Assembly: GCA_039707655.1 (NCBI GenBank)
Contig: CM077665.1
Location: 294,008,205 to 294,072,204, forward strand
Source of the DNA: Elymus sibiricus
Taxonomy: Eukaryota; Streptophyta; Magnoliopsida; Poales; Poaceae
DNA length: 64,000 nucleotides
Direction: 5' to 3'
In this document: one piece after another, positions 1 to 9,268 of the stretch
Layout of the letters: each line of letters starts with the position of its first letter
Position numbering within the stretch: position 1 is the first letter of the stretch
Translations under genes and position numbers: made by a program
The notes under the pieces: model-generated
What the model saw: the letters and a program-made list of their open reading frames with translations, nothing else
Told to the model about the DNA's origin: nothing
Databases searched by the model: none

Positions 1-250
1 GCGTAGTAGCTCTCCCGAAGGCAACCTTGCTGGGTTTGAGCTCTGCGTGTGCTTCGTGTTCCCCCGATCAATCCACCAAAGCAGCAGTAGGGTTTTACGC
101 TTCTCAGCGGCCCGAACCTGGGTAAAACACTAGTGTCTCATCGTCGTCCTGTCTCACCACCTCTGCTCTTTGTGCAACGTGACCTCACCCCCGTCGAACC
201 ACAAAGGGGCTAATGGCCCCATAGGTGATCGTGTGCATCGTGACCCGACA
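1..250 (+). repeat. 3' end of a gypsy 5' LTR (remnant)
   Basis: This stretch reads like the last part of a Tat-type gypsy LTR: a GC-rich U5-like segment ending in CCCGACA at 250. The gypsy LTR at 19045-19881 has a closely similar end (reiterated CGGCCCGAAC, AAAGGGGC, GACCCCATAG) and also ends CCCCGACA. The LTR start lies outside the window. No primer site, gag or protease follows: the next base already belongs to reverse transcriptase coding sequence, so a large deletion has joined LTR and pol. Confidence 0.7.
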
Positions 251-2503
251 ACACTCGTCATCTTCCTGTGGGCAAATGTCGATGTGTTTTCCTGGCAACC
301 ATCTGACATCTCCGGTGTTCTCAGGGAGGTGACTGAGCACCACCTTGTCGTTTGTCCCCACATGTGTCCCGTCAAGCTGAAGGTCCGAAAACAAGCCCTG
401 GAGCGGCAAGAGTTTATTGTCAAAGATATCAAGAAACTAGAAGCAGCAGGTCTGATCAGAGGCGTGATCCACCCAACTTGGCTGGAGAATCCTGTGGTAG
501 TTCACAAGGCAAATGGGAAGTGGAGACTTTGTATCGACTTCACTGACGTCAATAAGGCTTGCCCGAAGGACCATTCCCCTTGCCGCGCATTGATTAGATA
601 GTGGACTCGACCGCTAGCTACGATCTCTTGTCTTTCCTTGACGCCTACTCTGGTTACCACCAAATCTTCATGGTTGAGGAAGACGAAGAGAAAACGGTGC
701 TCATTACCCCTTGTGGCGCATACTATTTTAGACGAATGTCGTTCGGGTTCAAGAGCGTCGGTTCAACATTCGCAAGAGCAGTTCAGATTGGTTTGGGGCC
801 ACAACTACACACGAATGTGGAAGCCTACATGGATGATGTAGTAGTCAAGACCAAGAACAACGACACGCTGATCCAAGACCAAGAAGAAACTTTTCCAAAC
901 ATGCGCAAGATCAATTTGAAGATCAACCTTGAGAAGTGCGTGTTTGGAGTACCCTCCGGCAAGCTCCTCGAGCTCTTTGTGTCACAGCGCGAGATCGAAT
1001 CCAACCCCGCCAAGATCGAGGCAATTGAACAGCTGGAGGCACCGAAGCGCATCAAGGACGTGTGCCGTCTGGCGGGCTGCATCGCCGCCCTCAGCAGGTT
1101 CATTTCCAATCTGCAGAGCGCGCCCTTCCGTTTTTCAAGATCCTGAAGAAGTCCAGCCCAATGACGTGGACCCCGGAAGCAGAGGCAGCGCTGCAAGATT
1201 TCAAGAGATATCTATCCTCGACGCCAGTCTTAGTCGCACCTACACCAGAGGAGTCGTTGTTGCTATACTTGGCGGCAACGAACCAAGTGGTTAGTGCGGC
1301 ACTGGTGGTGGAAAGGGAAGCTAAAGGGGATGAGGCGGAAACCCCCGATCCTGCAACCAGCAAGCCAGAGCCAGCCCCGGCAAGTCGAAGAGCTGATGGT
1401 GCAAACATGACACAAGGGGCAGAGCAGCAAACTGTGCAAAGGTAGAAAGTGGTGCAACGGCCAGTGTATTTTGTCAGCTCTATCCTACAGGGGGCTAGAT
1501 CAAGATACTCTGGGATGCAGAAAATGCTTTTCGGCATTACCGGGAGCATGCTCTATTCCAGTGGTACAATGTGTGAAGCATGCCAGTACCACACCAAGCA
1601 AACACATCAACCAGCACAAGCCCTTCAAACCATACCGCTCTCCTGGCCCTTCTTGGTCTGGGGGCTCGACATTGTCGGACCCCTCCCCCGTGCTACCGGG
1701 GGCTTTGAGTTCTTGTTCATTGCAATCAACAAGTTCACGAAGTGGACTGAGGTGGAGCCAGTGAGAAAGGTAATGGTGCAAGCGGCTGTCAAGTTTCTCA
1801 GAGGAATAGTTTTTCGTTTCGGTGTCCCTAACATGATCATCACCGATAACGGCACACAGTTCACCAGCCGCAGCTTCATGCAATATTGTCAAGACATTGG
1901 CACCAAGGTATGCTTTGCATCAGTTTCTCACCCCAGGAGCAACGAGCAAGTAGAAAGGGCAAATACTGAAGTGTTGCGGGGCCTCAAGACAAGAACTTTT
2001 GACAAGCTACACAACCACGAAGGCTCTGGATTGATGAACTCCTGATGGTTCTTTGGTCAATCAGAACGACACCAAATCGAGCCACCGGTGAGACACCATT
2101 CTCCCTAGTTTATGGTGCAGAAGCAGTTCTCCCCATGAAACTCACATACGGGTCACCGAGAGTGCAGGCCTTTGATGAGGACCGGCAAGAGCAAGTACGG
2201 CAAGATGATGCCACGCTCCTCGAGGAAGATCGTCTCCAGGCCGCGCTATGTGCCGCTCGGTACCAGCAAACCCTACGCCGCTATCACAGCCGCAGGGTGC
2301 GCACCAGGAGAGTTGAGGAAGGCGACCTTGTTCTTCGACGAATTCAGTCCGCAAAGGGATCAAACAAGTTGACGCCAAAGTGGGAAGGGCCTTACCGGGT
2401 AGTACGAGTCACCAGGCCTGGCGCAGTCCGCCTGGAGACCAAAGACGGCACCCCGGTGCAGAACTCGTGGAATATCGAGCATCTTCACACGTTCTACCTG
2501 TAA
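251..2503 (+). pseudogene. Gypsy (Tat-type) pol remnant: RT, RNase H, integrase
   Basis: Decayed polymerase of a Ty3/gypsy element. Reverse transcriptase covers about 270-1140, with the active-site motif YMDD at about 826-837. The RNase H start (about 1146-1445) breaks off and integrase begins near 1530 with part of its zinc finger (CEACQYH). The integrase core shows LDIVGPLP, ITDNGTQF and the NEQVERAN glutamate, and the C-terminal GPYRV region ends at 2503. Breaks seen: a one-base slip near 560 with a TAG at about 595, an internal deletion joining mid RNase H to integrase near 1530, and a frame change near 2030. Gag and protease are absent. The coding style fits the Tat lineage common in grasses; the family name is not certain. 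It cannot encode a working polymerase. Confidence 0.9.
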
Positions 2504-2962
2504 GGCGCGGTTGCCGGGCCGTCCGGCAACCCCTTTCGTGCAAGTTCGCCGGCAAGGCGTGTAATCCTTTGTACAAAGCCAGGCGATGATCCTGGGCGTA
2601 GTCAATAAAGCTAAGTGTTCTACAACTCTTTGTCAAAGTACATATTTATCTTATGTATCTCATGTGACATGTTGTGATCACTGTTTGCTTGCGTAACGTG
2701 ACTATTGAACCACATAGGTTCCTAGCCTACTCTATTTTCTCTTCTTTCTTTTTCTCAAAAGGGGGGAGGGGACCCCCGCGTGCAAGTCTTCCCGGGGGGA
2801 GCGGCGGAACGAACGCCTATAGACACGTTCAAGGACGATCACTTTGCGGCAAGTAAAGCAACAAAAGAAAAGCTAAGTTGCAGAAACTTTTCAAAAAAAA
2901 TCAAGCCTTCCCAACGAACGAAGTTGGTGCTTGTGTGCGAAAACCTGCACGCTGGGGGCCCC
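2504..2962 (+). other. Gypsy 3' non-coding segment with polypurine tracts
   Basis: No coding sequence. It joins the end of integrase to the 3' LTR. A G-rich tract (GCTGGGGGCCCC, 2951-2962) lies directly before TGTCG, the expected LTR start, and is the likely plus-strand primer. A second, longer purine run (AAAAGGGGGGAGGGG, about 2757-2771) lies 190 bp upstream. Confidence 0.55.
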
Positions 2963-3384
2963 TGTCGAAACTGTTGCGCGCTTGGGTGTTGGAAGCATGC
3001 CCAACATCTTGAGTAGCCGCGGCAAGGATGACGTGGTAGCCTTGCCGAAAGCGGCGCTGCTGGAAGGGTGCTCAGGACATATCCTTAGAAGCGCCCGCGG
3101 TAAGAGCGTGCGCACCGGCAAGCACAAGGGTTAGAAGAACACGCAAGCAAAAAAATTGTTCGGCGAAAGGGAAATGGCTGTCCATAGACGCATGACGAAT
3201 CCTTAATATTTTAAAGATACCCAATACTTTCTCTTCGTTTCCTCGCAGGCTAACATTGGGTACCATTTAAACACAAAAGGAGATCTGCCACTACGATGTG
3301 GCGATTGATCCAGAAACGAGTTCTCGCAGATGGAGCCGTGTTCCCGCATCGGTCCTAAGCCCTAGCTACGATGCCGCGCGCATC
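2963..3384 (+). repeat. Truncated gypsy 3' LTR and unresolved flank
   Basis: TGTCGAAACTG at 2963 follows a G-rich tract and fits the TGTCG...CGACA ends of this family, so a 3' LTR begins here. The matching LTR end is not found before the B3-like pseudogene stop at 3385, so the LTR is truncated. I could not place the boundary between LTR and the 3' flank of the pseudogene (somewhere about 3130-3384). Confidence 0.45.
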
Positions 3385-3443
3385 TAGTCAGAGTCCTCCT
3401 GCTTGATGCCGAAGGTGTTGCCGTCATCGTCGCTATTGCTGGA
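3385..3443 (-). pseudogene. B3-like gene, 3' tail segment (split by E1)
   Basis: On the minus strand this short piece encodes a Ser/Asp-rich acidic tail ending in IKQEDSD and a TAG stop at 3385-3387. It continues the minus-strand reading of 10718-11358, whose last residues are also Ser/Asp-rich. The two parts were separated by element E1, which duplicated CTGGA (3439-3443 and 10718-10722). The tail seems to carry at most a one-base slip. Assignment rests on composition, matching orientation and the target duplication. Confidence 0.6.
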
Positions 3444-4983
3444 TGATACGTCTCTGTCGTATCTATAATTTTTGATTGTTTCATGCCAATATTCTACAAC
3501 TTTCATATACTTTTGGCAACTTTTTATACTATTTTTGGGACTAACATATTGATCCAGTGCCCAGTGACAGTTCCTGTTTGTTGCATGTTTTTTGTTTCAC
3601 AGAAAATCCATATCAAACGAAGTCCAAATGGGATAAAAACTTACGGAGATTTTTTTTGGAATATATGTGAATTTTGGGAAGTGGAATCAACAGAAGGCGG
3701 TGCCCAAGGGGGCCACAAGCCAGGGGGGCGCGCCCTACCCCCTGGGCGCGCCAGGCTGGCTTGTGGCCACCCCGTAAGGCGCTTGGTGCCCTTCTTTCGC
3801 CGCAAGAAAGATAATATCTGGATAAAAAATCGTGTTAAAATTTCATCCCAATCGGAGTTACGGATCTCCGGGAATATAAGAAACGGTGAAAGGCCAGAAT
3901 CTGAGAACGCAGAAACAGAAGGAAACAGAGAGAGAGATCCAATCTCGGAGGGGCTCCCGCCCCTCCGCCGCCATGGAGGCCAAGGACCAGAGGGGAAACC
4001 CTTCTCCCATCTAGGGGGGGGCAAGGAAGAAGAAGAAGGAGGGGGGCTCTCTCCCCCTCTCTCCCGGTGGCACCAGAACGCCGTCGGGGCCATCATCGTG
4101 ACGGCGATCTACTCCAACAACTCCGTCATCTTCACCAACACCTCCATCACCTTCCCCCATCTATCTACAGCGGTCCACTCTCCCGCAACCCGCTGTACCC
4201 TCTACTTGAACATGGTGCTTTATGCTTCATATTATTATCCAATGATGTGTTGCCATCCTATGATGTCTGAGTAGATTTTTGTTGTCCTATGGGTTGATTG
4301 ATGATCATGATTGGTTTGAGTTGCATGTTTTATTATTGGTGCTGTCCTATGGTGCTCTCCGTGTTGCGCAAGCGTGAGGGATCCCCGCTATAGGGTTTGC
4401 AATATGTTTATGATTCGCTTATGGTGGGTGGCGTGAGTGACAGAAGCACAGACCCGAGTAAGTAGGTTGTTTGCGTATGGGAATAAAGAGGACTTGATAC
4501 CTTATAATGCTATGGTTGGGTTTTACCTTAATGATCTTTAGTAGTTGCGGATGCTTGCTAGAGTTCCAATCATAAGTGCATATGATCCAAGTAGAGAAAG
4601 TATGTTAGCTTATGCCTCTCCCTCATATAAAATTGCAATAATTATTACCGGTCTAGTTATCGATTGCCTAGGGACAATTCCGCAACTCCTACCACCACTT
4701 TTCCACACTCGTTAAACTAACTTAGTTGTTTCTTTATCTAAGCAGCCCCTAGTTTTTATTTACGTGCTCTTTATTATCTTGCAAACCTATCCTATCACAC
4801 CTACAAAGTACTTCTAGTTTCATACTTGTTCTAGGTAAAGTGAACATTAAGCGTGCGTAGAGTTGTATCGGTGGTCGATAGAACTTGAGGGAATATTTGT
4901 TCTACCTTTAGCTCCTCGTTGGGTTCGACACTCTTACTTATCGAGAAAGGCTACAACTGATCCCCTATACTTGTGGGTTATCA
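3444..4983 (+). repeat. E1 5' LTR
   Basis: 1540 bp, from TGATACGTCTC to GGGTTATCA. It contains the GC-rich inverted repeat at 3711-3769 (arms GGCCACAAGCCAG and CTGGCTTGTGGCC, with GGCGCGCC steps inside). The long reading frame that crosses it on the plus strand is not treated as a gene. Confidence 0.93.
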
Positions 4984-4994
4984 AGACCTTTTTC

Positions 4995-5012
4995 TGGCGC
5001 CGTTGCCGGGGA
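4995..5012 (+). other. E1 primer binding site (tRNA-Asp-like)
   Basis: TGGCGCCGTTGCCGGGGA lies 11 nt after the LTR end. It is the usual Athila/Tat type of primer site, complementary to a tRNA 3' end of the tRNA-Asp class. The spacer AGACCTTTTTC is shared with the element at 20021-20030. Confidence 0.85.
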
Positions 5013-5107
5013 GCAATAGCGTGGGGTGAATATTCTCGTGTGTGCTTGTTTGCTTTATCACTAAGTAGATTTTATTTGCTGTTCTAAGTTGTTCTCTATC
5101 TTTAGTT

Positions 5108-6451
5108 ATGGATATGGAACACGAAATACCAAAAAAATTAGGTGTACTTGCTACTCATGGAGATGGGGAACCTCCTAAAACCCTCGATGCTCGTTATGTG
5201 AAAGATATTATGCACTACTTTGATAATCCTGAGAAAACCCCATTCAACTTGATAATGGGATACACGTTGGATCAACGTGAATACTTTAGGGATTATCGCT
5301 TATCTCAAAAAGGGAAACACATATGGGATCAAATTAGAATACTGGGATGGTTTGCTTGGGATGCATGCTCGAGATGTGACTTTACTTGTTTCTCTAATAT
5401 AGATGCTCGACACCTCCCCTTTCAATGCAAATTTAATGATAATGAAACCTTAGCTTCTTATGCTAAAGGTATTTATGATTACTATGATGTGGAACGAATA
5501 GAAGAATTTGTTGTTTTTAAAGGTGCTTATGAAATTGCTTCTTTGCTTGAAAAGTATGATGATGATGTTCCTTACGAATCTGAAATTTTTGCCATACTTA
5601 AATATTGCTATGAGAATTATGATTGCAATGCTGATATTATTGAATTTATTGAGAGAATGACCGCTGCTTTGGAAGAGACTAATATTTTGCAGGAATCTAT
5701 GGAAGAAGAAATTCCTGACACTGTGAGCTCATTAGATGAAAAAGATGACGAGGAGAGCGAAGAACAAAAGGAGGAAGAGCGGATTAGCTACCTGTGCCCA
5801 CCTTCTAATGAGAGTAACTCTTCAACTCATACATTGTTTAATTTCCCTTCGTTCATACCGAAGGATGAATGCTATGTTGATTGCTATGATCCCTTGGATT
5901 CATTTGAAATATCCCTTTTTGATGAACTTGATGCTTGCTATGCTTGTGGCCATGATGCCAATATGAAAGAAGCTTATGGAGATGAACTTGCTATAGTTCC
6001 TTATGTTAAACATGAAATTGTTGCTATTGCACCCATGCATGATAGTCCTATTATCTTTTTGAATTCTCCCAACTACACAATATCGGAGAAGTTTGCACTT
6101 ATTAAGGATTATATAGATGGGTTGCCTTTTACTATTACACATGATGATTTTGATAGATATAATATGCATGTGCTTGCTGCTCCTACTTGCAATTATTATG
6201 AGAGAGGAACTACATCTCCACCTCTCTATGTTTCCAATACGATAAAATTGCAAGAAACTGTTTATACTATGTATTGGCCTTTACTTGATGTGCATGAATT
6301 GTTCTTTTATGACATGCCGATGCATAGGAAGAGAGTTAGACTTCGTTGTTGCATGATATATGTTACTTTGTGCTCACTACTAAATTACAAATCATTGTTA
6401 ATTAAAATTGGCTTTGATATGCCTTGGGATCCAGATGGATCCATTACTTGA
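5108..6451 (+). CDS. Unknown ORF of non-autonomous element E1
   Basis: An intact 447-codon ORF, the only coding region of E1. It starts with ATG about 95 nt after the primer site and ends with TGA at 6449-6451. I do not recognise a domain in the first 200 residues. The middle (about residues 195-235) is very acidic and Glu-rich. The last part carries NYYERGTT, then PLYV, then HELFFYDMPMHRKRVRL. The same order (NYYEGGTY, PLYVFKV, HKLFAHKIPMHRKWVRL) ends the ORFs of E2 and of both copies of the tandem element. There is no gag zinc knuckle, protease or polymerase motif. It may stand in the gag position, but the function is unknown. Codon use is AT-rich like the rest of the element. Confidence 0.7.
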   Translation: MDMEHEIPKKLGVLATHGDGEPPKTLDARYVKDIMHYFDNPEKTPFNLIMGYTLDQREYFRDYRLSQKGKHIWDQIRILGWFAWDACSRCDFTCFSNIDARHLPFQCKFNDNETLASYAKGIYDYYDVERIEEFVVFKGAYEIASLLEKYDDDVPYESEIFAILKYCYENYDCNADIIEFIERMTAALEETNILQESMEEEIPDTVSSLDEKDDEESEEQKEEERISYLCPPSNESNSSTHTLFNFPSFIPKDECYVDCYDPLDSFEISLFDELDACYACGHDANMKEAYGDELAIVPYVKHEIVAIAPMHDSPIIFLNSPNYTISEKFALIKDYIDGLPFTITHDDFDRYNMHVLAAPTCNYYERGTTSPPLYVSNTIKLQETVYTMYWPLLDVHELFFYDMPMHRKRVRLRCCMIYVTLCSLLNYKSLLIKIGFDMPWDPDGSIT

Positions 6452-7250
6452 GCACTTTATGCCTAGCTTAATGGCTTTAAAGAAAGCGCTGCCAGGGAGA
6501 CAACCCGGAAGTTTTAAAGAGTCATTTTATTCTGTTGTGTGCTTTTATATAGTTCAAAAACAAAAAAATAAATAGGGGAACCTAAAACTTTTTCAAAAAG
6601 AGAAGTGAAAGTAAGAAGGACGAGCACCGTTGAAGTGGGGGAGCTCCTTGAACTTTGTTCATACCCATGGAAACTTTGCAAATCTTGATTACAGAAACTT
6701 TTCAACAAAAATAATTGTCCCCTTGTATAAATCCATTGTATTATAAAAATAATGTGCCAAGATGTGCCTTTAGGATGATTAGATTGCTTGTTTGGTGTGT
6801 GCAGTGCAAAAAACAGAAACTTTGTCTGTAGTGCGTGAATTTACATTTTTTACTGGAATGTCAAAAGTTTCTGAAATTTTTACACAGTACTGCTATGAAA
6901 TTTTTTATTTTGTCCTAATTTTTCAGAATTTTTATAGTTACAGAAGTATGGTGAATGTTCAGATTACTACAGACTGTTCTGTTTAAGACAGATTCTGTTT
7001 TTGATGCATTGTTTTGCTCGTTTTGATGAAACTATCGATTGTATCGGTGGTATAAGCCATGAAAAAATTATAATTCAGTAGCTACAATGCAAAAACAAAT
7101 ATGAATTGGTTGGCAACAGTACTTAAAGTTGTAATTTGCTTTATTATACTAACGGATCTCACGAGGGTTTTGTTAAGTTTTGTGTGATTGAAGTTTTCAA
7201 GTTTTGGGTGAGATCACGATGGATGAAGGAATAAGGAGTGGAAAGAGACT

Positions 7251-7336
7251 AAGCTTGGGTATGCCCGAGGCACCCCAAGGTAATATTCAAGGACTCCCAA
7301 GAAACTAAGCTTGGGGATGCCCCGGAAGGCATCCCC
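7251..7336 (+). repeat. Paired hairpins built on the polypurine core
   Basis: Two copies of the core found at the element's polypurine tract, AAGCTTGGGTATGC (7251) and AAGCTTGGGGATGC (7307), are each followed by their complement. The second forms a perfect 9-bp stem: GGGGATGCC 7313-7321 with GGCATCCCC 7328-7336, loop of six. The first pairs CTTGGG 7254-7259 with CCCAAG 7274-7279. Equivalent hairpins occur in E2 and the tandem element. Confidence 0.7.
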
Positions 7337-7489
7337 TCTTTCTTCTAACAACCATCGGTAATTTTACTTGGAGCTATATTTTTATTCGTCACATGATATG
7401 CGTAAATCTTGGAGCGTCGTGTGCTTTTTATTTTTCTTTTAATAATGCACCATGCTGGTATGAGAAAGTCCTTGGTTGATTTATAGAAG

Positions 7490-7709
7490 GCTCTTTGCAC
7501 CTCACTTATATCTTTTGAGTATGGCTTTATAGAATGCTTCATGTGCTTCACTTATATCATTTGAAGTTTGGATTGCCTGTTTCTCTACACATAGAAAAAC
7601 GCCATTTGTAGAATGCTCTTTTGCTTCACTTATATTTGTTAGAGCGTGGGCATATCTTTTGTAGAAAGAATTAAACTCTCATGCTTCACTTATATCTATT
7701 TAGAGAGTT
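7490..7709 (+). repeat. Array of four ~31-nt stem-loops (E1)
   Basis: Four units at 7490-7520, 7536-7567, 7615-7645 and 7674-7709 share a central TGCTTCACTTATATCT-like core. The outer arms differ in sequence yet remain complementary: GCTC/GAGT (one wobble), CTTCA/TGAAG, GCTCT/AGAGC and AACTCTC/GAGAGTT. Spacing is irregular. Confidence 0.75.
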
Positions 7710-9230
7710 AACAGGAGTTGGTCATTCACATGGTTAGTCATAAAATCCTACATAAAACTTGTAGATCACTGAATATGATATGTTTGATTCCTTGCAATAG
7801 TTTTGCGATATGAAGATGGTAATATGAGAGTCATGCTAGTGAGTAGTTGTGAATTGGAGAAATACATGTATTGAAGTTTGTGATTCCCCGTAGCATGCAC
7901 GTATGGTGAACCGTTATGTAACGAAGTCGGAGCATGATTTGTTTAATGATTGTCAACCTTTGTGTGAGGGTCGGGAGCGCGCGATGGTTAACTCCTACCA
8001 ACCTCTCCCCTAGGAGCATGCGTCTAATGCTTTGTTTGATAACTAATAGACTTTTGCAATAAGTATGTGAGTTCTTTATGACTAATGTTGAGTCCATGGA
8101 TTATACGCACTCTCACCCTTCCACCTTTGCTAGCCTCTCTAGTACCGCGCAACTTTCGCCGGTGCATCAAACCCACCTTCCTCAAAACAGCCACCATATA
8201 TTTTCCTCAAAACAGCCACCATACCTACCTATTATGTCATTTCCATAGCCATTCCGAGATATATTGCCATGCAACTTCCACCGTTCCGTTTTTCATGACA
8301 TGCATCACCACTTTCATATTGCATATAGAGTCATATTTTGTTCAAGGTATCGAGCTGTAAGTAAATAAAAGTGTGATGATTTCCATTATTAGAGCATTTG
8401 TCCCGTGTGAGAAAAGGATGATGGAAACTATGAATCCCTCATAAGTTGGGATGAGTCTCCGGACTTTACAAAAAATAAAAGAGGCCAGCGAAGCCCAAAT
8501 AAAAAAAAAGAGGCCAAAGATGCCCACCAAAATAAATAAATAAAAATGAGAGAAAGAGAGAAGGGACAATGCTACTATCTTTTTCCACACTTGTGCTTCA
8601 AAGTAGCACCATGATCTTCATGATAGAGAGTCTCCTATTTTGTCACTTTCATATAACTAGTGGAATTTTCATCATTTGCACGACCACTTAGTTTTCTTTT
8701 TGAGCTTTCATACACGTATACCTCTAGTGCACCCGTTGCATGGCAATCCCTACTCACTCACATTGATATCTATTGATGGGCATCTCCATAGCCCGTTGAT
8801 ACGCCTAGTTGATGTGAGACTATCTTCTCCTTTTTCCTCATCACCTCCACCACATTCTATTCCACCTATAGTGCTATATCCATGGCTCACGCTCATGTAT
8901 TGCGTGAGAGTTGAAAAGGTTTGAGAACATAAAAAGTGTGAAACAATTGCTTGACTTGTCATCGGGGTTGTGCATGATTTAGATACTTTGTGTGGGGAAG
9001 ATGGAGCATAGCCAGACCATATGATTTTGTAGGGATAACTTTCTAAGGCCATGTTATTTCGAAAGGACACAATTGCCTTGTTGGTGTGCTCGAAGTATTA
9101 CTGTTTTTATGTCAATATGGACTATTGCTTCGAATCAATCGTGTCTTAATATTCATGCCATGATTACATTATATGATCAAGATTATGCTAGGTAGCATTC
9201 CACATCAAAAATTATCTTTTTTATCATTTA

Positions 9231-9268
9231 CCTACTCGAGGACGAGCAGGAATTAAGCTTGGGGATGC
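9231..9268 (+). other. E1 AGGA stem-loop and polypurine tract
   Basis: CCTACTCG (9231-9238), loop AGGA (9239-9242) and CGAGCAGG (9243-9250) form a stem with one mismatch. AAGCTTGGGGATGC (9255-9268) follows directly and abuts the 3' LTR, as expected for the plus-strand primer. Confidence 0.8.

Larger units (their letters stand above)
6452..9230 (+). other. E1 non-coding tail
   Basis: About 2.8 kb with no convincing gene. From 5' to 3' it holds a small hairpin after the stop (about 6490-6510), a TCTGT-TTAAG-ACAGA stem-loop (6978-6992), two hairpins built on AAGCTTGGGGATGC (7251-7336), the array of stem-loops at 7490-7709, and a stretch near 8216-8290 (CCACCATACCTACCTAT and following) that recurs in the tails of E2, the tandem element and the Athila-like element. 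Confidence 0.6.

Noticed and set aside
3483..4274. 263-codon frame on the plus strand in the E1 LTR
   Set aside because: It lies wholly inside an LTR, crosses the GC-rich hairpin and has no recognisable domain. The same region in the 3' LTR (9308-9703) is interrupted, so it is not under coding constraint.
8460..8550. A-rich tract in the E1 tail as a poly-A tail of a retrogene
   Set aside because: No coding sequence precedes it and it lies within element sequence, so it is simple AT-rich repetition.
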